From contig JAATGE010000664.1 in the NCBI GenBank assembly GCA_015654825.1, forward strand, positions 1 through 14,568: 14,568 nt of DNA. The letters run 5' to 3'. Position numbers and translations under genes: made by a program. This stretch comes from Rhodospirillales bacterium (GTDB lineage: Bacteria > Pseudomonadota > Alphaproteobacteria > Acetobacterales > Acetobacteraceae). Below are positions 5,389 through 13,917 of this stretch, piece after piece (the stretch's first letter is position 1; each line of letters begins with the position of its first letter). The notes below the pieces were generated by a model. The model did no database searches. It had not been told where the DNA came from and saw only the letters and a list, made by a program, of their open reading frames with translations.

Positions 5389-5766
5389 ATGAACATCCAA
5401 CTGCCCAACGACGAGATCGTTGGCTACCACATCCTCGCGCTCGATGCCGAAGGCGACGTGGTCAACGCGCCAGCCGGCGATGCCTATGCGGTCAAGGTCA
5501 GCGATCCCGCCAGCCTGAACGCGGTTATTACCACGGATGTGAGAGGCGCGCCGATCGTGAAGTTCAACGCGCTGGTCGCAACGGCCAGCGGAATAACCTT
5601 CGAAGTATCCGATACCGCAGGCGAAAAGGTATTCGACGGTGCGGTCGACATCGTCGTTGACACGCGGCCGGTGGCGGTCGGCCTCGACCTCACCAACCCA
5701 CTCGATTTCGGGACCCAGGATGCGCCGCCCGCGGCGCCGGCGGCGGCTGCCAAGCCGGCCGGCTAA
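5389..5766 (+). CDS. small Ig-like phage protein, 125 aa (possible start at 5290)
   Basis: This is the only plus-strand gene between the two long minus-strand operons. Residues 1-100 are a run of beta strands (IVGYHILALDAEGDVVNAP, AYAVKVSD, ITFEVSD, DGAVDIVVD) that suggests an Ig-like fold. The end (111-125) is Ala/Pro-rich. The ATG at 5389 has an excellent AAGGAAGGA at 8 bases. An in-frame ATG at 5290, also with GGGAGGAG at 6 bases, would add 33 aromatic and basic residues (MTAFKPYWRWPWRKPP...). Both may be used. A strong terminator follows. Small Ig-like proteins often decorate virions or tails, but this separate, divergently controlled unit could also be a moron expressed from the prophage. 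Function is unproven. Confidence 0.85.
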   Translation: MNIQLPNDEIVGYHILALDAEGDVVNAPAGDAYAVKVSDPASLNAVITTDVRGAPIVKFNALVATASGITFEVSDTAGEKVFDGAVDIVVDTRPVAVGLDLTNPLDFGTQDAPPAAPAAAAKPAG

Positions 5767-5787
5767 CGCCGTCAGCTCAACATCGAG

Positions 5788-5821
5788 AAGGCCGCCCTGG
5801 GGAACCCTGGGCGGCCTTTTT
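5788..5821 (+). terminator. Rho-independent terminator after the Ig-like gene
   Basis: A perfect 10-bp stem AAGGCCGCCC/GGGCGGCCTT (5788-5797 with 5809-5818) closes an 11-base loop and ends in TTTTT (5817-5821). It lies 22 bases after the Ig-like stop. The minus-strand reading lacks a T run, so it is weaker for the convergent late operon. Confidence 0.9.
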
Positions 5822-5884
5822 CATGCCCGTTGGCATCGAGGGCCGGGTGGCGGCAGCAAGGCGCCCCTCACCGACGGGAGAACC

Positions 5885-7042
5885 CTATGGGCCGGGCGTG
5901 ATCGCGGTGCCGTCGATCAGGCTTATATTGCCGCTGGATGTCCAACAGCCGCCGTTCATCGAGTTTGGATAGTAGGCGTTGAAAAATCCCTGGGTTCCGT
6001 CGGCGGGCCCCGACGACTTGTAGGAGAAATAGTTGCCGGAGTTGACCGCGGCACCGGTGCACGTCGTGCCGGCGGTGCCGAGCGGTCCGTGCACACCATG
6101 GCTGATCGACGGGCATGGCCCGGGCGGCGGTCCGCCGCAAGTCGTATGGCCGTCATAGAAGCCAACGAATACGTTGTTTTCGACCTGCGGGCTATTGATC
6201 GTGAACGGGGATATGTTCCCGTACATCTGTGGGCCCTCGCCCGAATTCGTGAACGGGTATCCCAATACCGCAACCGTATTATTCGACCAAACGTCAGACG
6301 TCACCGCTCCGCCATTAAATTGCTGGAAGTTCATGTGGCTATCAGGGTAGTTCGAGACGAACCCATTTCGAAAGTAAATGAGGTTCCGTTCAATATCGAC
6401 AGCGACGCTGACGCCGGAGCCGCCAACGAAGTCAATCATCTGGCCGCCCTGCGGATCCTCGACGAAGTTGCTGAGGAACGTCACCGATCCGCTGGAGCTC
6501 GTATATACGGCCGATGACTGCCCGATTTGGCAGTTGTCCCCAACAAAATCTGAGTTTTCGATCGTGAGCGCGACATTGGACGTCGACTGGAGCTGCACGG
6601 TGAAATTGTTGGAGCCGGTCAGCGACGAGCAGCCGAATTTGTCGTTGTTCAAGATCAGGGTTGGGCAGGTCTGTGAATTCGATACTGCGATATAGCCACC
6701 GTTGTGGCCGCTGGGGGCCGTCAATGTAAAGTCGATCCCGCTCAGCGTAACGGTGCCGGATCCCGAATTGCAGCTGACGAGGCCGGAGCTGGTGCTGACC
6801 GAGACGCCACTCTTGGAGATCGAATACCAAGGTGTAAGCGTTGTTCCCGGCGGAAGGCCGACCCAACTGTCGACCCCGTAGACGTTGCCGGCGGGTCGAT
6901 GGGTATAGCTCGAGAGCAAGTTCGGAAGGTTGCCGGATGCGGTCGCCTTGTTGCCGCCTGCACCCAACAGGGTCAACTGCGCATGAACGGCGCCCGACAG
7001 CAAACAGCCGAGCAACGCAAACCATACGAGGAGCGATTTCAC
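5885..7042 (-). CDS. secreted beta-helix-like protein, 385 aa
   Basis: The GTG at 7042 overlaps the stop of the previous gene as GTGA, and the product begins with a typical Sec signal peptide (KSLLVWFALLGCLLSGAVHA, cleavage likely before QLTLLG, residue 22). The mature part has recurrent strand/turn units such as IENSDFVGDN, IERNLIYFRNG, VWSNNTVAVLG and VENNVFVGFYDG, typical of a right-handed parallel beta helix (pectate-lyase-like or polysaccharide-binding). Eight cysteines in the mature part, an even number, fit disulfide bonds in an oxidising compartment. No catalytic residues can be assigned. It is the last gene of the tail/fibre operon. It could be a surface adhesin, a polysaccharide-active protein or a fibre component. 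Confidence 0.85.
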   Translation of the reverse strand: MKSLLVWFALLGCLLSGAVHAQLTLLGAGGNKATASGNLPNLLSSYTHRPAGNVYGVDSWVGLPPGTTLTPWYSISKSGVSVSTSSGLVSCNSGSGTVTLSGIDFTLTAPSGHNGGYIAVSNSQTCPTLILNNDKFGCSSLTGSNNFTVQLQSTSNVALTIENSDFVGDNCQIGQSSAVYTSSSGSVTFLSNFVEDPQGGQMIDFVGGSGVSVAVDIERNLIYFRNGFVSNYPDSHMNFQQFNGGAVTSDVWSNNTVAVLGYPFTNSGEGPQMYGNISPFTINSPQVENNVFVGFYDGHTTCGGPPPGPCPSISHGVHGPLGTAGTTCTGAAVNSGNYFSYKSSGPADGTQGFFNAYYPNSMNGGCWTSSGNISLIDGTAITPGP

Positions 7043-7620
7043 TGCTGCACCGTGACAATGTGGCCGGCCAACGGACCCGCCGACGATGTGACGAGACAAA
7101 CATTATCGCCACCGGTCGCCGTTGCGGCGATCGCGTTCGACCCGATGCCGCCCTGCCAGCCTTGGTTCGCGGCGAGGTTCAGGCCATTGGCAGCGGTCGT
7201 GCCGCCGACCACGCCGCCACTCACCGTGGAGCAATTGGTTCCGGTGCCTTCGACTATGCCGACGTTGTTGGCGACACCGGTAAACAAAAATATCGAGCAA
7301 ATATAAGTTTTTTTGCCGCTTGTCCCTGCAACGACCGCAGCGGTCGTTGCGGACGTCTGGCTTATGCTCGCGTAGGCGTGCGTCTCCGTAGAACAGGGAT
7401 CGCCGCTCCCCGCCCCAACCCTCATATTGCCGGCGCCGTCGGTCGTCACATTGTGATAGCTGCCATCGGTGCCAAGCAGTCTCAGTCGCATCGCCGGCGG
7501 CGGAACATCGGGAGGCGCCGTTGTCGGAGTTTGCTGTGCCTTCGAATAGGAAGCCCACGTCAGACACAGCGCAAGTGAGATGGCGTGCCTACGCCACATG
7601 CCGATATGGTAACGGAACAT
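7039..7620 (-). CDS. secreted tail-region protein, 193 aa
   Basis: The ATG at 7620 is fixed by AAGGAG (7628-7633) with 7 bases of spacing; a longer reading to 7947 would overlap the fibre gene. The N-terminus has RR and a hydrophobic segment (HAISLALCLTWASYSKA) followed by QQTPTT, a signal peptide with likely cleavage near residue 28. A Pro-rich linker (TAPPDVPPPA) leads to a domain with LRLLGTDGSYHNVTTDGAGN. NNVGIVEGTGTNCST and TGGDNVCLVTSSAG follow, a pattern common among uncharacterised phage tail-region proteins. Four cysteines in the mature part could form two disulfides. The stop overlaps the next start as GTGA. Function unknown. Confidence 0.85.
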   Translation of the reverse strand: MFRYHIGMWRRHAISLALCLTWASYSKAQQTPTTAPPDVPPPAMRLRLLGTDGSYHNVTTDGAGNMRVGAGSGDPCSTETHAYASISQTSATTAAVVAGTSGKKTYICSIFLFTGVANNVGIVEGTGTNCSTVSGGVVGGTTAANGLNLAANQGWQGGIGSNAIAATATGGDNVCLVTSSAGPLAGHIVTVQQ

Positions 7621-7694
7621 AACGAAACTCCTTATGCTACACTGTCTTCTGCCGAAGGCCAGGGATGGTCGCGAGCCAACCAACGGCCGTGCGG
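7621..7694. other. 74-base gap between fibre genes
   Basis: This is the longest spacer inside the late operon apart from that after the minor tail gene. It holds the AAGGAG ribosome site for the next gene. I see no convincing promoter or terminator. Confidence 0.5.
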
Positions 7695-9617
7695 CTACTG
7701 CACTTTCAGCCCCAAAAACGGGACATTGTTGGTGGACGTAATGGCCGGAGCGGTTGATGGCAGCGTGGTCCACGGCGATGCCCAGACAACTCCAGCAACA
7801 TAGGCGCCGCCGGCTGGGTTGATATTGCCCACCGCCCTTGTCGGAAGGTCCGTTCCCATGATCGACAACATGGATTGCGGACCGAATGTGGTGAGCGTCC
7901 CGGCTGCGTACGTGGCGATGTTCGCAGATGTACCGACAGCAACCCACGCGAGGCCTGGGGATAATGCCAGGGGAGTCGCGAGGGTGCCGATAATGCTGGT
8001 GGCCGCTGCCACCGTGTAGGTTGATGACGCCACCTGCTCGAGCAGCGCCCCCGGCGTAAATGAGCCGCTGTCAGCGTAGATCCCCATGGCTATTGTGGCC
8101 GTAGAGGACCCTGTGGTCCCGGACCCTACGAGCGAAATCTGCGTCACTGTGACCGGCGACGGCACGTAAATTGGCTCAAAAAACAGGAACGTGCTGGTCG
8201 CAGAGAAGGCCGCTGGCGCGGCGGGCGGAAAATACCAGCGCCCGCTCTGCCACGGCAGCGCGAGCCCCTGCGCCTTTACGTAGGCAGTCGTGGCAGCCTT
8301 CGTGCTGTTGTCGCTGGCGGCTTGCGTCGTGAGGGTCGGCGACGCACTGAGAGCGACGGTAGCGTTCGGCCCGGTGCCGTTGCTGACTGTGATGTTTGCG
8401 CCGCCCGAGATCGTTCCAACCCCACTACCACCGCCGGTGATGGTTAAAGTGGCAAGACCGGCGGACCCCGAGACTGCGCCGCCAGAAACGGTGAGGGTTT
8501 GAAGAGCGGAAACGGATGTGGTGCCATCCGTAATGGTGACAGAGGGAGGTAGCCCGCAGTCCAGATGACCGGTGCCGCTTGCGACGCCGACGGCGAACGA
8601 GCCTGTGCTGCAATCCCCCGCCAGCACCGCTCCTGCGGCCGCGCCCGCAAAGGGGAGCTGGGCCGATCCGATGGTCCCAGAGACGTCTCCGAACGACGGC
8701 TGGGCCTGGGATACGACCCCCAACGTGTTGATGCTCGTCAGGAAATTGTGGCTTACCGCCACTGTCGCCTCGACCCCGCCGAGCGTGCTCACGGTGGGCG
8801 GGACCAGCTGAGAGGCCGCGATCGTCCCGGAGATATCGTTGAACGCAGGCTGCGCAATACCAAACGTGCCGGCCGTTGTTAGCTTCGTCAGGAAATTGTG
8901 CGCAGTCGTGCCCGTCGCCATCGCGCCGCCGAGCGCGGATACCGTCGGCGGCGGCATTTCAACGTTTTTCAGCAGACTGCCTGACGTGAGCCCCGCATAG
9001 CCGCTCGCCGCATCCTTGTTCGCCGTTTGCTCCAGGCCGGTGACAGCGCCCGTCGAGCCGTCGACTGAAACGACCGGCGCCGTCGCCGCAGTCAGCAGCG
9101 GCGTCCAGACGCCGCCCACATCCACGTTCAACGAATGCAGGCTGGTATCGTAATAGAGCTGGCCGACGCCAAGAACCGCCATCGATCCATTGTTGGTGGG
9201 CGGGATGAAGCTACCCGAGCTGTTGAACGAGACCGGTCCCTTGAATACCCAGGTGCCGGTGTTGGTCAGCGTCGCCAGCGTCACGGCATTGGCGGTCAGG
9301 TTCAGACCATTTGACGTATAGCCGAACGAATATTCTGTCGTGCACGAGCCCCCGTGTGATCCGCAGGCGACCGACCCGGTGTTGACCGCGAAGTTGAGGA
9401 ACGACGACGCCACGCTGTTGCGTTCGACCCGAATGTTGCTTTGCCCGCTCGTGCCGGCAAAGATTTCCAGACTGCCGAACCATGGCCCCGTCGATGCGGG
9501 CGCGAGATTGACATAGGCGCCGCCATCCCAGCTCTGCCCTTGATAATTGGGCGCCGCCAGCGCCGGGCACGTGGTTGAGAGCGCCGTGGCGACGGCGAGT
9601 GCAAATCGGCGGCTCAT
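7695..9617 (-). CDS. tail-fibre-like protein with signal peptide and tandem repeats, 640 aa
   Basis: The ATG at 9617 overlaps the tail-spike stop as ATGA and begins a canonical signal peptide (MSRRFALAVATALSTTCPALAA, cleavage near residue 23). Residues about 222-320 hold two tandem 50-residue repeats (TVSALGG...HNFLT...QPAFNDISGTI and TVSTLGG...HNFLT...QPSFGDVSGTI), a form typical of phage tail fibres. ASDNSTKAATTAYVKAQG (about 434-451) is the common fibre motif seen before C-terminal domains. The final 180 residues (GRWYFPPAAP..., FFEPIYVPSPVTVTQISLVG) form a beta-rich possible receptor-binding or tip domain. Four cysteines remain after signal removal. A signal peptide on a fibre protein is unusual, so it may be exported or surface-attached. 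Confidence 0.9.
   Translation of the reverse strand: MSRRFALAVATALSTTCPALAAPNYQGQSWDGGAYVNLAPASTGPWFGSLEIFAGTSGQSNIRVERNSVASSFLNFAVNTGSVACGSHGGSCTTEYSFGYTSNGLNLTANAVTLATLTNTGTWVFKGPVSFNSSGSFIPPTNNGSMAVLGVGQLYYDTSLHSLNVDVGGVWTPLLTAATAPVVSVDGSTGAVTGLEQTANKDAASGYAGLTSGSLLKNVEMPPPTVSALGGAMATGTTAHNFLTKLTTAGTFGIAQPAFNDISGTIAASQLVPPTVSTLGGVEATVAVSHNFLTSINTLGVVSQAQPSFGDVSGTIGSAQLPFAGAAAGAVLAGDCSTGSFAVGVASGTGHLDCGLPPSVTITDGTTSVSALQTLTVSGGAVSGSAGLATLTITGGGSGVGTISGGANITVSNGTGPNATVALSASPTLTTQAASDNSTKAATTAYVKAQGLALPWQSGRWYFPPAAPAAFSATSTFLFFEPIYVPSPVTVTQISLVGSGTTGSSTATIAMGIYADSGSFTPGALLEQVASSTYTVAAATSIIGTLATPLALSPGLAWVAVGTSANIATYAAGTLTTFGPQSMLSIMGTDLPTRAVGNINPAGGAYVAGVVWASPWTTLPSTAPAITSTNNVPFLGLKVQ
8655..8954 (-). 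repeat. tandem 150-bp (50-codon) repeat in fibre gene
   Basis: Two units, about 8806-8954 and 8655-8801, encode closely related 49-50 residue blocks. CGTCAGGAAATTGTG occurs on the plus strand at 8736-8750 and again exactly 150 bases later at 8886-8900. The units have diverged in most codons, so this is an old in-frame duplication. Confidence 0.85.
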
Positions 9618-12600
9618 GTGGCTGGGGCTCCCTGGATCGCGGCAATGACCGCGGAGACGAAGGCATCGGACGTCAGCGACACGGACGGGTTCGCCGGCGT
9701 CCATTTCTGCGTCGCCGGGTTGCTTTTCAGCGTCAGGCCACTGCCCGGCGCCATGCCGCCCCCCGGCCAATTGACGTTGGTGCCTGCGAACGACAGTGAG
9801 GTCACCCCGAACACCGTCGTGAGAATGATCGTGCGGGGCACGTCGCCGGCGGCGATCGCCGGCATGGTGATCGTGCCGGCCGCCACCAGCGCGGCATCAG
9901 CGAGGTTGATCGTTGTTTCGTAGGCGACCAGCTGCGCGCCCGGCAGCAGCGTCGGCACCGCCAGGCTACCGCTGCCGGAGAGCGCAGCGCTCGAATATGC
10001 AGCCGGCGCGTTCGGGCCGATCGCGGCGACCGGGCCCATGGCCGCGTTACCGATGTTGCCTGGTCCCACCACATTCCCAGACGGCGCGCCGCCGCCGTTG
10101 ACCTGCGAGACGGACACCCTGACGCCTCGCAGCAGGGACAGGTCGCACTTATCCACGCTGCAATTGGTCGCCCCGACCTGAAGCTGGATCCCGTCGGCTA
10201 TATTCGGCACTGATGTTTGCACGCCGCCGGGAATGATCGTCACTCTTTCAACGTGGACGTTGGTCGCGGAATAGATCCGCAGTCCGGCGGCGCCGGCCGT
10301 CGCGTTCGGCGACCCGATCAGCTTCACGCCGCGGATGCTCATGTTGGTGCAGATGCCGGGATAGACCTGGCCCACGATATCGGTGTTCGGATCGGTGCCG
10401 ATGATGGCGACGCAATCCGCGTCGGCGCCGGTGCCGTAGATGAGCGTGTCGTCGAGGCTGCCGGCGACGACGCCGCCAAGGTTGAAAGGCTTACCCGGCA
10501 TCTGCGGCGCACCGAATGTGCTGGCCCGATCGGTGAACCGACGGATGTTTCCGTTGCTGGTGAGCGACTGCGCGAATGCTCCGAACACCTCGCAGTTCGC
10601 CATAGACACTTCGATGCCGTTATAGGGCCCACCGATGAAGTTGGCGCCGGCGCTGTTGTTTCCATTGAGCGTGAACAGCACCGGGCAGTTCGCAGGTATC
10701 GGTGCGCTCGGCGTGAAAGGCCCGTTGTTGTCGGCCAGAATGATCGAGAAATTGCCTGCGCCCACCGAACCGGACGTCGACAGCACGTAAACCGAGCCGC
10801 TCGCCCCGGCCAAAAGGTTGGCTCCCGTCCAGTCGAAGATTTTGACTCGCAGCGTCGCGGCGGACGGGTATGTCATGGCCTGGCTGATCCACCAGGCGTT
10901 TGATGCCGAGCCGAATGGTACGGTTGAACTGGTGCTCCCCTGGCCGGCACAAGCGACCTGGAAGCCTTGGCCGGAGCAATCGAGCTTCAGACCATCAAAC
11001 GCGTAATACGCGACGCCTTGACTGTCCTGCTGGTTGATTTCGAACCCGTATCCGCCACCGGAATAGCCGCGGCAGTTGACCGCCTTGGCACGCTGACTGC
11101 ATGTGAAGGCGCCGTACGGGGTACCGCTGACGAAGGTGACGTGGGTGTTGACCGGCATCGCCAGGAGGGATGGTCGGGTAGCCGTAACCGTCCATCCCGA
11201 CGCATTATTGCCTGTGATATTCTGAACAAATGCGTAGTTTATCGGCCATGGGAAATATTTGATTATCGTCGGAAAGGAGGCCGCGGTAGCGGCGATCGCG
11301 TCACCAATCGATACGCCGCTAAGATCCCCGCTGGCGCCGACGGCGGCAGGAGGAAAGTCCATCTCATCGGATGGTGATAGTTGCGCGGATGCCAGCGACG
11401 CCGTAGCTACATTCGCCGGAAATTGCAGGTTCATCCCGCAGATCAGGAAACGTGCCTGTAGGGAAGCGCCGGTGCAGTTGTCGAAGACGATCTCTTCGGT
11501 GCCCTGGTTGCCGTTGCCCCCGCTCCACCCGGATCCTGGGGCGTAGCCGTTATTCGGAACGACAATCTGGAAGCCATCATCGTCGCTGACGCAGAAGCAA
11601 TCCTGGACCCGGATGAGACCGCTTTTCATGTGGAAGCCGCCGGTCCCGCCGGCGGAACCAAGCGGGCAGACGGCTTTGCAGTCCTTAATCAGGATGCCGC
11701 GCCCTTGAAGGGCGAACGCCTGGCCCTTCGACCATTTGCGAATCTCGCGGTCGAGGATCGTAATGTTGTCGAGCCACCCGTAATAGATGTCGCCGTTGTA
11801 GTTGGTGGCGTTGCTTGTGGCGGCGGTGGTGCCCGTGCCGATATAAACGGGCGCAGCGAGGACGCCGCCCACGTTCGGGCGCGTCGTCAGGCTCCACATG
11901 ACAGTGCCGTCCTGCACCGCGGTGCCAAGCTCAAGATCGCCCGTGACCAGCGGCGCAATGGGGCCGGTTGTTCCCTTGCAGTTCGCAACGACGACGACGC
12001 CGTTCGCGAGCGCGCGGTGCCAGCCCGCGCCGACGTTCTCGACGGCTGACCAGGGGGGGATCGCGCTCGGCGTCAGCGTCAGCTTGTAGGGATCGCCGTT
12101 GAGCTCGGTCGCCCCAGTGACCGGGTCGGTGTAGAGCCAGTTGCCCACCTTCTCCACGCGGCCGCCGCGAAGGGAGAAACCAGCTGGCCGGGGAAGGGTA
12201 TTCGAGTTTCCATCATGAAAGCAGGCATTCGCGATGGTGCCGGTCGTGTCGAAAACGAAGACCGCGTCCTTGTCCCACAGCTCGCGGTAATTACCGGTCT
12301 GGGGGATCAAAATGTTTTCGTGCATCGCATAAAAACCGGCCGGCACGAACAGTTCAAAAACGCCGGCATTTCCGGCCGCCAGCGCGATTGTGTTCATCGC
12401 GGCGATCCAGTTGGCCGCCTGCTGATAGATAAAGGCTGCGTCCGTCGTGCCCCCGGCCGGCGTCGTCGCGGCACTGAGATATTTCCCGGCCGTGCTTTGC
12501 ACGGTCATCGAGCCGCCGCCCTTGGAGGCGTAGAACGCGGCGCTGGCCGCGTTCGACGCGGTTACGCCCGCGATATCCGATTTGTTTTCGAACCAGCCAA

Positions 12601-13174
12601 TCGGTACCCTGGTGCCGACTGACCCGACAATCGTGCTCGCGGTGAGAGCCGCCCAGGTGGTGGCCACGGCCGGGATCGGCGTCGTTGGGTAATTAGCGGT
12701 CAGCATCGCCGCCAGCGCCAGGGAGGTAATGGCGGTGGAACGGGCGCCTGCCTCGATTGCGAGGCCGGAGTCTGCGTATTGCTTCGTCGCCGGCTGCAGC
12801 GGCGTTGTCGGATCGGCGGCCAGCGTCTGCGCGCCCGTCATCGTCCCGCCGGACCGCTGAAGTGCGCCGTTGGCCGTCGTTGTGACCGCATTGATCGCGG
12901 CAGTGATTGCCGACAGTTCGGCGGCCACAGCTCCTACAGCGGCACCGGCGGCGCCGGCGGCGGCTGCATCCAGCACGTCGGCGAACGGGACCTTCATCAG
13001 CTGGCCGTTCCGCGCGATCAGGACGTCGTCGCCGGTCTCCGTGCTGTCTACCTCTGGCGCGCCAGCGATCGAGGTAGGCGCGCTGTTCAGGCCCATCTGA
13101 AGCGATACGGTCGGGCCCAGCCCTCCGGCGTAAGCTTCGACTCCGGCGCCGGCTGGTGTGACTACGATCCTCAT
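9614..13174 (-). CDS. tail spike protein, beta-helix type, 1186 aa
   Basis: This is the largest gene. The N-terminal part (1-65) contains a VLIARNGQLMKVPFADVLDA-type base sequence found in fibre/spike anchors. Residues about 66-105 are an Ala-rich helix that may trimerise. SGGTMTGAQTLAADPTTPLQ and KQYAD (about 108-135) are a common fibre motif. The region from about 243 (TDAAFIYQQAANWIAAMNTI, VFELFVPAGFY) resembles the start of a pectate-lyase-like beta helix, and the following 700 residues are beta-rich with GRGILIKDCKAVC and ISIRGVKLIG-type turns. The C-terminus (about 1080-1186) is a small beta domain. Tail spikes bind or cut surface polysaccharide; no catalytic site can be named. ATG 13174 and its stop both overlap neighbours by 4 bases. 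No signal peptide is present, unlike the three genes downstream. Confidence 0.93.
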   Translation of the reverse strand: MRIVVTPAGAGVEAYAGGLGPTVSLQMGLNSAPTSIAGAPEVDSTETGDDVLIARNGQLMKVPFADVLDAAAAGAAGAAVGAVAAELSAITAAINAVTTTANGALQRSGGTMTGAQTLAADPTTPLQPATKQYADSGLAIEAGARSTAITSLALAAMLTANYPTTPIPAVATTWAALTASTIVGSVGTRVPIGWFENKSDIAGVTASNAASAAFYASKGGGSMTVQSTAGKYLSAATTPAGGTTDAAFIYQQAANWIAAMNTIALAAGNAGVFELFVPAGFYAMHENILIPQTGNYRELWDKDAVFVFDTTGTIANACFHDGNSNTLPRPAGFSLRGGRVEKVGNWLYTDPVTGATELNGDPYKLTLTPSAIPPWSAVENVGAGWHRALANGVVVVANCKGTTGPIAPLVTGDLELGTAVQDGTVMWSLTTRPNVGGVLAAPVYIGTGTTAATSNATNYNGDIYYGWLDNITILDREIRKWSKGQAFALQGRGILIKDCKAVCPLGSAGGTGGFHMKSGLIRVQDCFCVSDDDGFQIVVPNNGYAPGSGWSGGNGNQGTEEIVFDNCTGASLQARFLICGMNLQFPANVATASLASAQLSPSDEMDFPPAAVGASGDLSGVSIGDAIAATAASFPTIIKYFPWPINYAFVQNITGNNASGWTVTATRPSLLAMPVNTHVTFVSGTPYGAFTCSQRAKAVNCRGYSGGGYGFEINQQDSQGVAYYAFDGLKLDCSGQGFQVACAGQGSTSSTVPFGSASNAWWISQAMTYPSAATLRVKIFDWTGANLLAGASGSVYVLSTSGSVGAGNFSIILADNNGPFTPSAPIPANCPVLFTLNGNNSAGANFIGGPYNGIEVSMANCEVFGAFAQSLTSNGNIRRFTDRASTFGAPQMPGKPFNLGGVVAGSLDDTLIYGTGADADCVAIIGTDPNTDIVGQVYPGICTNMSIRGVKLIGSPNATAGAAGLRIYSATNVHVERVTIIPGGVQTSVPNIADGIQLQVGATNCSVDKCDLSLLRGVRVSVSQVNGGGAPSGNVVGPGNIGNAAMGPVAAIGPNAPAAYSSAALSGSGSLAVPTLLPGAQLVAYETTINLADAALVAAGTITMPAIAAGDVPRTIILTTVFGVTSLSFAGTNVNWPGGGMAPGSGLTLKSNPATQKWTPANPSVSLTSDAFVSAVIAAIQGAPAT

Positions 13175-13866
13175 GAGCCTGGATCCGTCACAGGCAGCTG
13201 GACATCGACGAGGAGCGTCCAGCTAAAAAACGGGACGCCGCCAATTGTCACGCGGACGTCAGTCGATACGGTGCCAATCGGCCAGGTATCGTCAGAATTG
13301 GCGAGATAACTGATGCCTCCCGCCGCGGCGTCGGTGACGTTCAGCAGCGGCGAGGCAACCAAATTTCCGGACTGGTCGCGGATTTGGCTCTCCAGGGTCG
13401 CTCCGGTCAGATCCACCGGAGTTCCGTCGTCCTGCTGCAGCGTCAATGTGAGAGCGAGCGGCGTTCCGCGCTTGATGCTGTAGACCGGCTCGCCGACCTG
13501 CTCCGCCGCACCGCTGATGATCGGCTGGACCGCCGTGAAGGCGATAGAACTACCGTCGGCGAACGATATCGTAATGGTGTAAGCGACCTTGTCGGGCTCG
13601 ACGCCGCCCGTCGCCACAAGGCATACCATCGAGCCGTCAGTACCGCTGTTGAGAACCACAGGCAGAGCGGGGCCGTTCTGACCAGTTGCCTCAACTGAAA
13701 TTGCGGTTACCTGGTGGCCGCCATTGGCTCGAATGATGGCTGTCAGATCGAGCCAGCGGGCCGCCGTGCTTGCCGCCGCCCTTGCGGGCCACATGCCGCG
13801 CAGCGACCCGATGCCGGCCGTTTTTACGACGATCGTGGTGCTGTCGTCTGGTGTATAACCGAACAT
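13171..13866 (-). CDS. BppU-like fibre/baseplate adaptor protein, 231 aa
   Basis: The C-terminal half (about 128-225) contains SIKRGTPLALTLTLQQDDGT, PVDLTGATLESQIRDQSGNL and a terminal WTLLVDVQLP. This is the beta-sandwich pattern of BppU-N-like baseplate and fibre adaptor domains. The N-terminal half (about 38-115) looks like a second Ig-like sandwich (WLDLTAIIRANG, VAYTITISFADGSS). ATG 13866 is preferred over the neighbouring TTG 13869. The ribosome site is weak (GGTGGG). The gene sits directly before the tail spike with ATGA overlap, so it probably links the spike to the tail tip. Family assignment is by eye. Confidence 0.82.
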   Translation of the reverse strand: MFGYTPDDSTTIVVKTAGIGSLRGMWPARAAASTAARWLDLTAIIRANGGHQVTAISVEATGQNGPALPVVLNSGTDGSMVCLVATGGVEPDKVAYTITISFADGSSIAFTAVQPIISGAAEQVGEPVYSIKRGTPLALTLTLQQDDGTPVDLTGATLESQIRDQSGNLVASPLLNVTDAAAGGISYLANSDDTWPIGTVSTDVRVTIGGVPFFSWTLLVDVQLPVTDPGS

Positions 13867-13869
13867 CAA

Positions 13870-13917
13870 GGGCCCACCGGGGAACGGCGGTCAGGCGCCT
13901 TCGGTTGGTCCCCCCGT
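13870..13917. other. 48-base gap between minor tail and adaptor genes
   Basis: No promoter or terminator is recognised here; the gap is short and GC-rich. It is one of only three breaks in the otherwise coupled late operon. Confidence 0.5.

Noticed and set aside
5732..5752. GGCGCCGGCGGCGGCTGC shared with about 12948-12966 as a possible repeat or att site
   Set aside because: Both copies encode or oppose Ala-rich tracts in a GC-rich genome; chance or compositional similarity is sufficient.
5639..6517. 292-codon plus-strand open frame
   Set aside because: It starts inside the Ig-like gene in another frame, crosses the terminator and runs antisense to the secreted beta-helix gene; Arg-rich shadow.
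7445..7456. TCACATTGTGA-like palindrome resembling the operator
   Set aside because: It is inside a coding region, its half-sites are spaced differently and lack the AGT/ACT inner bases.
6841..7578. 245-codon plus-strand open frame
   Set aside because: Antisense to two genes that have signal peptides and coupled starts; composition is Arg/Gly-rich.
10217..10903. 228-codon plus-strand open frame inside the tail spike
   Set aside because: Shadow of the tail spike with no independent start signals.
11211..11218. CTGTGAT half-site in the tail spike gene
   Set aside because: Only one half-site is present and there is no promoter context.
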